A DNA stretch of 64,000 nucleotides from Veillonellaceae bacterium (GTDB taxonomy: Bacteria; Bacillota; Negativicutes; Veillonellales; Dialisteraceae): NCBI GenBank assembly GCA_025992895.1, contig DAJPGA010000001.1, positions 445,001 through 509,000 of the forward strand. Reading direction: 5' to 3'. Position 1 is the stretch's first letter, and every line of letters begins with the position of its first letter. The translations under genes were made by a program, and so were the position numbers. Below the pieces are notes generated by a model. The model saw only the letters and a program-made list of their open reading frames with translations. It was not told the DNA's origin and did no database searches. This document shows, one piece after another, positions 56,834 through 64,000 of the stretch.

Positions 56834-57854
56834 AATCGAAAGAGGGCTTCTTCCTCATATCGGGGAAAAGATCAGGAAACTGACGAAGGCGCAGAAGATC
56901 GCCGTCATCACGGACAACCATGTCCAGGCGATTTACGGGGACAAGATCCGCGAATCCCTGCAGCAGGGCGATTTTCACGTGCGCATCATTGAAATGCCGG
57001 CCGGCGAGGAGAATAAGAATATCCACGTCCTCGAAGGCGTCTACAATGAGCTCTGCGACTTCAACCTTTCCAGGGACGATGCGATCGTCACCTTCTCGGG
57101 CGGCGTCCCGGGCGATCTTGGCGGATTTGCGGCGGCCTCCTACATGAGGGGCGTACCCTTCTTCCAGGTGCCGACGACGATTCTTGCGCAGATCGACAGC
57201 TCGGTCGGCGGAAAAGTCGCCATCGACCTTCCCGGCGGCAAGAATCTGGCGGGTGCTTTCTACCAGCCAAAGGGCGTCTTCATCGACCCCGATCTCCTCG
57301 ATACACTTCCCACGCGCTACGTCCATGACGGCCTCGCAGAAGCCCTGAAATACGGATGCATCGGCGATCCCGAACTCTTCGAGCTTCTGGAAAATATCGG
57401 AAGCGAAGAAGATCTCCGGAATCATATGGAGGAAATCATCCTTAGGAGCGTCCTTCAGAAGAAGAAATTCGTCGAGGAAGACCGCTACGACAATGGCAGC
57501 CGTCAGATGCTGAACTTCGGCCATACGATCGGCCATGCCATCGAAAGGTATTTCAACTACTCGACCTACACCCACGGCGAAGGCGTTGCGATCGGCATGT
57601 GCCTTCTGACTGAGCAGACGGAAAAGCTGGGCATCACGGAGAAGGGAACGGCAGAACGCGTCATCCGCGCCGTCCGTCATCTCTCCCTTCCGACTTCGAT
57701 TGCTGTCCCTGCTCTGGAGCTTATCCCGCAGATCATGCATGACAAGAAGCGGCGCGGCGGAGAAATCACCCTCGTCGTACTGGATAAGATTGGAAAAGCT
57801 CACCTCCTCAAAGTGAAGACGGCAGAGCTTGAGAAATACATCGTCACAGAATAG
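56787..57854 (+). CDS. aroB: AroB, 3-dehydroquinate synthase
   Basis: 355 residues from ATG 56787, inside the end of tyrA. Canonical residues are in place: Asp137 and Lys143 in QIDSSVGGKV, Glu185 in DGLAEALKYG, Asn243, His246 and His250 in LNFGHTIGHAIE, and His263 in HGEGVAIGM. It cyclises DAHP to dehydroquinate. The NAD loop reads SGGVPGDLGG, a slight departure from the usual GGGVVGD. It ends in TAG. This is the operon's functional copy, in contrast to the paralogue at 51728. Confidence 0.95.
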   Translation: MAVVNMDLGKESYKIEIERGLLPHIGEKIRKLTKAQKIAVITDNHVQAIYGDKIRESLQQGDFHVRIIEMPAGEENKNIHVLEGVYNELCDFNLSRDDAIVTFSGGVPGDLGGFAAASYMRGVPFFQVPTTILAQIDSSVGGKVAIDLPGGKNLAGAFYQPKGVFIDPDLLDTLPTRYVHDGLAEALKYGCIGDPELFELLENIGSEEDLRNHMEEIILRSVLQKKKFVEEDRYDNGSRQMLNFGHTIGHAIERYFNYSTYTHGEGVAIGMCLLTEQTEKLGITEKGTAERVIRAVRHLSLPTSIAVPALELIPQIMHDKKRRGGEITLVVLDKIGKAHLLKVKTAELEKYIVTE

Positions 57855-57864
57855 CAGGTGCATC

Positions 57865-59151
57865 ATGATTATCAAAATCACACCGCAGACATTGGACGGC
57901 ACGATCCACGTTCCCGCGTCAAAGAGCATGACACACAGGGAGCTCATCGCCTCCGCGCTTGCCCAAGGTTCGTCGATACTCCGGAACGTCACCATGTCCA
58001 AAGACATCGAAGCGACCATCCGCATCCTCCGCCAGTTCGGCGCTGTCATCGATGTGGAAAAAGGAGAGAAAGAAACCCTCATCCATGTCACGGGCGGCCT
58101 CAAAAAGCAGGAAGGGACAATCATCGCCGATGCCGGCGAATCAGGCTCGACGCTTCGTTTCCTCATCCCGATCGGCATTTATTCAGGAAACCGCGTCCAG
58201 TGGACCGGCCGCGGGCGCCTGTCTGAAAGACCGCTCACGCCTTACTACGATCTTTTCGATGAAAAAGGCATCACATACCAGGCTGAATCCGGCGGCCTTC
58301 CACTGACCGTTGAAGGGAAATGGGAAGGAGGCCTTTTCGAGCTCCCGGGAAATGTGAGCTCGCAGTTCTTCACGGGCATCCTCTTCATCCTTCCGCTCCT
58401 TGAAGGAGGCTCCGCTTTGGAAAGCACGACTGAAGTCGAGTCGGAAGGCTACATCAATATGACGATCGACACGATGAGGAAGAGAAATATCGCGCTGACG
58501 CTCCGCCGGGCAGGCCATTATGAAGTCTTCGGCCCGCAGGAGTACGAGCCGGCAGACACCGTTGTCGAAGGCGACTACTCGCAGGCTGCTTTCTGGCTCG
58601 CAGCCGGACTTTCCGGAGGGACGGTCAAGCTGAAGGGGCTCACAAGAAATTCCCGTCAGGGCGACCGCGCGATCCTCGATATTCTGATCCGCATGAATGC
58701 ATTCCTTGCTTTCGAGCATGACGACATCATTGCCGTCGAGTGCCAGACAGAGGGAACGGTGATCGATGCCAGGGACTGTCCGGATCTCGTTCCCGTTCTG
58801 GCGGCGCTGGTTTCTGTCAGCAAAGGAAAGACGGAAATCGTCAATGCAGCCCGCGTCCGCCTGAAGGAATCTGACCGCCTCCATGCAATGGCTGTCGAGC
58901 TGAATAAGATCGGCGCGATGGTAGAAGAAACGAAGAGCGGCCTTATCATTGAAGGCGTGCCGGCCCTTACCGGAGGCACCGTTTCCTCCTGGAACGACCA
59001 CCGCATCGCCATGGCTCTTGCCTCCATCTCGCCCCGCTGCAAGGAACCGCTCATCATCAAAGGCGCCGAAGCCGTCGCCAAGTCGTACCCGGGCTTCTGG
59101 GACGATTTGGCCTCGATTTCCCGCATTCCGCCTGAAGTCATCAAAGAATAA
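57865..59151 (+). CDS. aroA: AroA, 3-phosphoshikimate 1-carboxyvinyltransferase (EPSP synthase)
   Basis: 428 residues from ATG 57865, 10 bases after aroB. Motifs: HVPASKSMTHRELIASAL at the N terminus, ADAGESGSTLRFLIPI, the substrate-binding arginine in SERPLTPYYDLF, NVSSQFFTGILFILPLL, and a C-terminal VNAARVRLKESDRLHAM with SSWNDHRIAMALA. It transfers enolpyruvate from PEP to shikimate 3-phosphate. The normal GNAGT motif reads GESGS here, a class II-like variant. Confidence 0.95.
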   Translation: MIIKITPQTLDGTIHVPASKSMTHRELIASALAQGSSILRNVTMSKDIEATIRILRQFGAVIDVEKGEKETLIHVTGGLKKQEGTIIADAGESGSTLRFLIPIGIYSGNRVQWTGRGRLSERPLTPYYDLFDEKGITYQAESGGLPLTVEGKWEGGLFELPGNVSSQFFTGILFILPLLEGGSALESTTEVESEGYINMTIDTMRKRNIALTLRRAGHYEVFGPQEYEPADTVVEGDYSQAAFWLAAGLSGGTVKLKGLTRNSRQGDRAILDILIRMNAFLAFEHDDIIAVECQTEGTVIDARDCPDLVPVLAALVSVSKGKTEIVNAARVRLKESDRLHAMAVELNKIGAMVEETKSGLIIEGVPALTGGTVSSWNDHRIAMALASISPRCKEPLIIKGAEAVAKSYPGFWDDLASISRIPPEVIKE

Positions 59152-59160
59152 GGAGGGCTA

Positions 59161-60261
59161 ATGGGAAATACATTCGGAAACACGCTTCATCTCACCATTT
59201 TCGGCGAATCCCACGGGACCGCCATCGGCTGTGTCATCGACGGCCTTCCTGCCGGGATTACCATCGACTGGGACAAGGTCTCCTTTGAAATGCGCCGCCG
59301 CGCTCCGGGTTCTTCGCCTCTCTCAACGCCAAGGAAGGAAAAGGATGAATTCGAAATCCTTTCCGGTTACTTTGACGGGCATACGGAAGGGGATTCCCTT
59401 GCGATGCAGATCAGGAACGGCGATCAGCATTCGAAGGACTACAGCCGCCTGAAGGATGCCATGCGCCCGGGCCATGCCGACTACACGGGCCATGTGAAAT
59501 ATGACGGATACAATGATTACAGGGGAGGCGGCCACTTCTCCGGACGCATCACCGCGCCCCTCACCTTTGCCGGCGCGATTGCCAGGCAGATCCTTGCCAA
59601 GGAGGGCATCGTGATCGGCGCCCATGCGCTTTCCGTCGCAGGCATTATGGATTTCCCCTTCGACCCGATGGGCGAAGAACGGGATCTTTTTGAGAAACTT
59701 TCCTCCATGCGCCTTCCCGTCATTGACGGCGAGCAGGGGGCAGCGATGGAAGAAGCCATCCTTGCCGCACAGAAGGAAGGGGACTCCGTCGGCGGACAGA
59801 TCGAATGCATGGCCATCGGCCTTCCTGTCGGCATGGGCGAACCTTTCTTTGATTCCCTCGAAAGCGAAATGGCGTACATGGCATTTTCCATTCCGGCCGT
59901 GAAATCCATTTCCTTTGGCGACGGAGAAACGCTCGCCGGCATGAGAGGCTCGGAAGCAAATGACCCCATGCGCTATGAAAACGGGAAAGTGAAGACGATC
60001 ACGAATCATAACGGCGGCGTCCTGGGCGGCATTTCCAACGGGAACCCGCTCCGCTTCACCGTCACGATCAAGCCGACGGCCTCCATCGGAAAACGGCAGG
60101 AGACAGTCGATATTTCCAAGAAAGAGGACACGATGCTTTCGATCGGCGGACGCCATGACCCCTGCATCGTCACGCGCGCCATTCCTGTCGTCGAGAATGC
60201 CGCTGCCTTCGTCCTTCTGGACCTGCTTCTCACGGGAAGGAGGTACCACTATGGCCGATGA
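59161..60261 (+). CDS. aroC: AroC, chorismate synthase
   Basis: 366 residues behind AAGGAGGGCTA. Signature elements: GNTFGNTLHLTIFGESHGT at the start, RRRAPGSSPLSTPRKEKDEF, RPGHADYTGHVKYDGYNDYR, GGGHFSGRITAPL, and SIGGRHDPCIVTRAIPVVEN near the end. It converts EPSP to chorismate with reduced FMN. The stop overlaps the pheA start by 11 bases. Confidence 0.96.
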   Translation: MGNTFGNTLHLTIFGESHGTAIGCVIDGLPAGITIDWDKVSFEMRRRAPGSSPLSTPRKEKDEFEILSGYFDGHTEGDSLAMQIRNGDQHSKDYSRLKDAMRPGHADYTGHVKYDGYNDYRGGGHFSGRITAPLTFAGAIARQILAKEGIVIGAHALSVAGIMDFPFDPMGEERDLFEKLSSMRLPVIDGEQGAAMEEAILAAQKEGDSVGGQIECMAIGLPVGMGEPFFDSLESEMAYMAFSIPAVKSISFGDGETLAGMRGSEANDPMRYENGKVKTITNHNGGVLGGISNGNPLRFTVTIKPTASIGKRQETVDISKKEDTMLSIGGRHDPCIVTRAIPVVENAAAFVLLDLLLTGRRYHYGR

Positions 60262-61117
60262 AATGAAAAAACTCCGCGTCGGATGCTACGGCGCGAAGGG
60301 ATCCTACACGTATGAAGCCATGGAGCGCCAGTTCGGTGAAAGGGAGAGAGAAGAGCACTACTACCCGCTCTTTGAAGACGTCCTCAAAGCCGTCTCCGAA
60401 GGCGCCATCGATTACGGCGTCGTCCCCATCGAGAACTCCTCGACCGGCGGCATCACCGAAGTCTATGACCTCATCATGAAGTATGACTGCGCCGTCGTCG
60501 GCGAGCAGCTGATCAAGATCGAGCACAACCTTTTGGGCGTGCCGGGCGCGACGATCGAGGATATCGACACCGTCTACTCGCATCCGCAGGGCTTTGCCCA
60601 GTGCCGTCCCTTCTTCAATGAGCACAGGGACTGGACGCTGAAGCCGTATTTCTCGACCTCAAGGAGCGCCGAGAAGGTCGCAGAGGACGGGAAGAAGAAC
60701 CAGGCGGCTGTCGCAGGAAGGGCTGCTGCCAAGCTGTACGGCCTTTCCATCCTGAAGGAAAATATTTTCTTCAACGACAGCAACTGCACCTGCTTCTTCG
60801 TCATCGGGCCGCACATGGAAATCACGGAAAAGTCCGACAAGATCACCCTCGTCATTGCCGTACGCCACGAGCCGGGGGCCCTTTACCACGTCCTTGGCTA
60901 CTTCTTTTACGGCGGCATGAACATGACACACCTCGAATCCCGTCCCATGGCAGGGCGGCCTTTCGAATATTTCTTCCACATCGACGTCACCGGCCGGCTC
61001 ATGGACCCGTCCAACCAGCACACGCTGAAAGGCCTCGAATCGATGTGCACCTATTTCAAAATACTGGGAAACTATCCTTCCTGTATCAGTGAAGAGGAAA
61101 GAAAGGAGCTGCGATGA
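60251..61117 (+). CDS. pheA: PheA, prephenate dehydratase with ACT domain
   Basis: 288 residues from ATG 60251 behind GGGAAGGAGGTACC. The catalytic domain spans about 10-195 (GAKGSYTYEAME, VVPIENSSTGGITEVYDLIM, NQAAVAGRAAAKLYGL), and the ACT domain about 205-285, with the phenylalanine-binding ESRP in HLESRPMAGRPFEYFFH. No chorismate mutase domain is attached. It makes phenylpyruvate and is expected to be feedback-inhibited by phenylalanine. Confidence 0.95.
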   Translation: MADEMKKLRVGCYGAKGSYTYEAMERQFGEREREEHYYPLFEDVLKAVSEGAIDYGVVPIENSSTGGITEVYDLIMKYDCAVVGEQLIKIEHNLLGVPGATIEDIDTVYSHPQGFAQCRPFFNEHRDWTLKPYFSTSRSAEKVAEDGKKNQAAVAGRAAAKLYGLSILKENIFFNDSNCTCFFVIGPHMEITEKSDKITLVIAVRHEPGALYHVLGYFFYGGMNMTHLESRPMAGRPFEYFFHIDVTGRLMDPSNQHTLKGLESMCTYFKILGNYPSCISEEERKELR

Positions 61118-61974
61118 AACTTGGGCTTATCGGAGAAAAGCTGGGACACAGCCTTTCCCCTGAAATACATCAGAAGATTTTTGAAAAACTGGGCATCCGC
61201 GGCACCTACAACCTGCTTCCCATTGCCAGAATGAATCTGAATGATACCGTCGAATCCCTCCTTGAAAACATGGACGGTTTCAACGTCACCATCCCTTACA
61301 AGACGGATATCATGCCGTTTCTGGACGAAATATCCCCTGAAGCGAGGACCATCGGCGCTGTCAATACCGTCGCTGTCCGTGACGGCAAAAGATACGGCTA
61401 CAACACCGACTATGATGGCTTTGCCAGAACGCTCGACAAAATAGCAGCCGACGTCAAAAACAAGAAAGTCTTCGTCATGGGCCATGGCGGAGCCTCGCGC
61501 GCCGTCGTCCAGTGCCTCCACGACAGAGGCGCAGGCGCCATCCTCATCGTCAGCCGCTGCCCTGAGGCCGTCGATGAATCCTTCCAGGAATTTGCAGAAA
61601 AGAGAGACTGCCTCATCATCGACTACAGCATCCTCAATCAGGAAGACGGCTACCTCCTCGTCAATGCCACCCCCGTAGGCATGTACCCGAAAGCAGGCTT
61701 CTCCCCCGTGCCTGCCGAGGTCGCTGAACGCTTCGACAAGGTCATCGACCTCATCTACAACCCCTCCGAGACAAAACTCCTCTCCGATGCCATGAATGCC
61801 GACAAGTCGAACGGCCTCTACATGCTCGTCATGCAGGCCATCCGCGCCGAAGAAATCTGGCTCGGCCATGATATTCCCGAATTCGTCGCCATGGAAATCG
61901 TCGAAGAAATGAAACAGCTCCAGAAAGAACGCGTCGAAGCAGAAAAGGCCAGAGAAAAGAAGGCAGGCCTATGA
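61114..61974 (+). CDS. aroE: AroE, shikimate dehydrogenase
   Basis: 286 residues; the ATG overlaps the pheA stop by 4 bases. Motifs: GEKLGHSLSPEIHQKIF, FNVTIPYKTDIMPFLD with the catalytic lysine, GAVNTVAVRDGKRYGYNTDY with the aspartate, the NADP loop GHGGASRAVVQCL, and NATPVGMYPKAG. It reduces 3-dehydroshikimate. The C terminus is extended by a basic and acidic helix ending EKAREKKAGL. Confidence 0.95.
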   Translation: MKLGLIGEKLGHSLSPEIHQKIFEKLGIRGTYNLLPIARMNLNDTVESLLENMDGFNVTIPYKTDIMPFLDEISPEARTIGAVNTVAVRDGKRYGYNTDYDGFARTLDKIAADVKNKKVFVMGHGGASRAVVQCLHDRGAGAILIVSRCPEAVDESFQEFAEKRDCLIIDYSILNQEDGYLLVNATPVGMYPKAGFSPVPAEVAERFDKVIDLIYNPSETKLLSDAMNADKSNGLYMLVMQAIRAEEIWLGHDIPEFVAMEIVEEMKQLQKERVEAEKAREKKAGL

Positions 61975-62465
61975 GGAACATCATCCTGATTGGCATGCCC
62001 GGAAGCGGCAAGACTACCTTCGGCAAAGCCATCGCCGAAAGACTCGGCCGCCCCTTCATCGATGCCGATGACTATCTTGAGGAAAAAGAAGGAAGAACCA
62101 TCGCCTCCCTCTTCGCCATTTCCGAAGACGCCTTCCGCGACGCTGAAGAAAGGACCATCCGGGACCTCTCCGAAAAAGAAAACCTCGTCATAGCCACCGG
62201 AGGCGGCGTCATCAAAAGAGAGGTCAACATAGAGAACCTCAAGAAAAACGGCCACATCTTCTTCCTTGATCGCGACGCCAAAGATATTGCCAGCGACGTA
62301 GAAGTAGAAAAACGCCCGCTCCTCAAAGACGGCCCCCAGAAAGTCTACGACCTTTATCAGGAACGAATCACCCTCTACCGGAATGCCGCCGATACTATCA
62401 TAGGCAACCACGGAAGTGAAGAAGAAGTCCTCAAAAAGATCCTTGCAATCATTGAAGGACTGTGA
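61971..62465 (+). CDS. aroK: AroK, shikimate kinase
   Basis: 164 residues, overlapping aroE by 4 bases. P-loop GMPGSGKTTFGK, shikimate-binding DADDYLE (Asp/Arg region) and ATGGGVI are conserved, as is the lid arginine in KRPLLKD. It is the last gene of the operon and phosphorylates shikimate for AroA. Confidence 0.95.
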   Translation: MRNIILIGMPGSGKTTFGKAIAERLGRPFIDADDYLEEKEGRTIASLFAISEDAFRDAEERTIRDLSEKENLVIATGGGVIKREVNIENLKKNGHIFFLDRDAKDIASDVEVEKRPLLKDGPQKVYDLYQERITLYRNAADTIIGNHGSEEEVLKKILAIIEGL

Positions 62466-62481
62466 GTTGGAATATAAATGT

Positions 62482-62527
62482 AAAAGAGCCATGAAAATGA
62501 ACATTCATCTTCATGACTCTTTTTTTG
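62482..62527 (+). terminator. Terminator of the aromatic operon
   Basis: AAAGAGCCATGAA pairs with TTCATGACTCTTT (one mismatch), followed by TTTTG. Confidence 0.82.
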
Positions 62528-62594
62528 TGGAGAATTCGGGCGTCCCGTCCGGCAGCGTGGAAGAAGGTCCGCGGCGAATCAGGTCAGGAATGTC

Positions 62595-64000
62595 TTACTT
62601 TTTATCTTTTTGTTTCCAATGATGGATCAGGTCATAAATCACAGGAACAACGACGAGCGTAAGAAGGGTGGACGTGGTGACGCCTCCGATGATGGCATGT
62701 GCCATCGGAGCGCGGGTTTCAGCACCGGGGCCGATACCTAAGGCAATGGGGAGCATGCCGAAAATCATGGCGATACTCGTCATGAGGATAGGGCGGAGAC
62801 GGATGGTGCCGGCCTCAACGAGCGCTTCTTCGCAGGATAATCCAGCCTGCATGCGCTTCTTGGCAAAATCAATAAGAAGGATGGCATTCTTCGTGACAAG
62901 ACCCATCAGCATCATGATACCGATGAGAGAAACCAGGCTCAGTTCGCTCCCCGCGATGAAGAGGCCTGCCAGAGCGCCGATCATGGCAAGAGGGAGGGAG
63001 AACATGATGGCAAAAGGCTCGCTGTAACTTTCGAATTGGGCGGCCAGGATCATGAAAATGAAAGCAACCGCCAGGGCGAGCGCCATTGCCATATTGGAGA
63101 AGGAATCGTCCATGTCGTTTCCTGCACCGGCCTGCCCGACAGCATATCCGGCAGGAAGCTGGATCTTTTCGATGCTCTCGAAAAACTGCTCGTTTGCCTC
63201 GCCCATAGATGTGCCATCGACATTGGCAGAAAGGCGGATTTCCTTTTGCCGGTCATAACAGCGGACGTCGCTGGCGCTGGTGGAGTATTGCCAGCCCGCG
63301 GCCTGGGACAGCGGGACAAGAAGCGGATGGCCGCCTGATTCGTGATCGCTTGGCACATATACCTTCTTAAGCATATCTGCATGGCTCCGCTCACCGCCTG
63401 TAAGACGCATGCGGATATCCACCCGTTCATCCTTGTCGTCGAACTGTCCGATGGTTGAACCGTTCAGCAGCGTATGCATGGTGCTTCCCAGTGCGCTAGA
63501 GGAAATGCCGAGATCGCTCGCACGGTCTTCATTGAGCGTAAGGTTCAGCTTGGGAAGACCCGCATGGTACGTCGATGCTATGTCTACGACGCCTGGAATC
63601 TTTTCAAGCTTTTCCTGCAGATGGTCGGCCAGGGGGACAAGCTCTGACTGGGAAGGACCTGTGATGGAAATGGCGATTGGCTTGTCTTCGCTTTCGATGA
63701 AATCGGCGCGTACACCGGGGATTGCATTCAGCTTCCGGCGGATATCCCGGATGACTTCCTTCTGGGAATGGCTGCGCTTCTTTTTCGGAGTCAGCTGGAT
63801 GAAGAAATTTTCTTCGCGATTGGCGGCATATGCATACACATGGCTGATTTCAGGCGATTTCTCCAGAACGGAAGTAAGCAAAGCGGTCTGCTTATCTATT
63901 TCCTCTACCGTGGCATCCGAAGGCGCCTGTACCTTTATCGTGAATTGCGACTGGTCCGTTGAAGGCAGGAATGTCGAACCCAGCATGGGAAGGAGACAGA
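62595..64000 (-). CDS. RND efflux pump inner-membrane subunit (AcrB/MexB type), C-terminal part
   Basis: At least 468 codons, with the 5' end beyond the window. Visible: the porter domain (STFLPSTDQSQFTIKVQAP, a typical RND stretch after helix 7), FEYS-type membrane helices with SYSEPFAIMFSLPLAMIGAL and SLIGIMMLMGLVTKNAILLI, the loop RLRPILMTSIAMIFGMLPIA, and the C terminus TLLTLVVVPVIYDLIHHW. Trimers of this subunit drive drug or lipid export through a periplasmic adaptor and an outer-membrane channel. Its partners are not in the window. Confidence 0.93.
   Translation of the reverse strand, partial: CLLPMLGSTFLPSTDQSQFTIKVQAPSDATVEEIDKQTALLTSVLEKSPEISHVYAYAANREENFFIQLTPKKKRSHSQKEVIRDIRRKLNAIPGVRADFIESEDKPIAISITGPSQSELVPLADHLQEKLEKIPGVVDIASTYHAGLPKLNLTLNEDRASDLGISSSALGSTMHTLLNGSTIGQFDDKDERVDIRMRLTGGERSHADMLKKVYVPSDHESGGHPLLVPLSQAAGWQYSTSASDVRCYDRQKEIRLSANVDGTSMGEANEQFFESIEKIQLPAGYAVGQAGAGNDMDDSFSNMAMALALAVAFIFMILAAQFESYSEPFAIMFSLPLAMIGALAGLFIAGSELSLVSLIGIMMLMGLVTKNAILLIDFAKKRMQAGLSCEEALVEAGTIRLRPILMTSIAMIFGMLPIALGIGPGAETRAPMAHAIIGGVTTSTLLTLVVVPVIYDLIHHWKQKDKK

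Noticed and set aside
5870..57854. Genome-wide reassignment of TAG to glutamine
   Set aside because: bioF and aroB end in TAG at the normal length of their families, so TAG works as a stop. Only context-dependent readthrough in adhesins remains possible.

Overview
The window looks like chromosome from an anaerobic diderm Firmicute of the class Negativicutes, most like Dialister or a close relative. The reasons are the trimeric autotransporter adhesins with YadA-type barrels in a genome that also uses an SLH domain as an envelope anchor, a Gram-positive style DivIVA and DtxR regulator beside TonB/ExbBD and RND envelope systems, and a BioW-type biotin route. The genus is an inference from gene content; no rRNA comparison could be run.

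Layout. 1-2.8 kb: 3' part of a 23S rRNA gene, two tandem 5S genes and a 5S remnant. 2.9-5.6 kb: no protein gene; interspersed GC-rich palindromic repeats and an apparently autonomous transcription unit carrying two tandem copies of a structured RNA motif. 5.6-9.9 kb: a giant trimeric autotransporter adhesin (TAA1) with a collagen-like stalk and a C-terminal SLH domain, interrupted by one in-frame TAG. 10.6-20 kb: an iron-type operator and promoter, then one operon for heme (or similar tetrapyrrole/siderophore) capture: lipoprotein, permease, ATPase, ExbB, ExbD, TonB, outer-membrane receptor, flavodoxin and a ChuW/HutW-like radical SAM enzyme, followed by a DtxR-type repressor. 20.0-22.9 kb: a UDP-glucose dehydrogenase gene split by an IS3-family element with a 3-bp target duplication.

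23.5-44.7 kb: an array of eight adhesin loci. Six have coding sequence (TAA2 to TAA7) and two are solo remnants in which leader and terminator survive but almost the whole gene is deleted. TAA3 carries a TAG and a frameshift, TAA4 carries a single TAG, and TAA2, 5, 6 and 7 are intact. All leaders, including that of TAA1, contain a hairpin closed by a GGGG loop; stems differ between loci by paired changes. Heads, leaders and anchors have been shuffled between members.

44.7-54.2 kb: bioW-bioF with a small membrane protein, divIVA, an MFS transporter with a secreted hydrolase, a divergent LysR regulator, a divergent AroB paralogue lacking key residues, and a MATE exporter with a terminator in its leader. 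54.4-62.5 kb: a complete aromatic amino-acid operon (leader peptide, aroF, tyrA, aroB, aroA, aroC, pheA, aroE, aroK) without a dehydroquinase gene, preceded by a tyrosine-rich leader peptide and terminator typical of attenuation. 62.6 kb to the end: the C-terminal part of an RND efflux pump on the minus strand.
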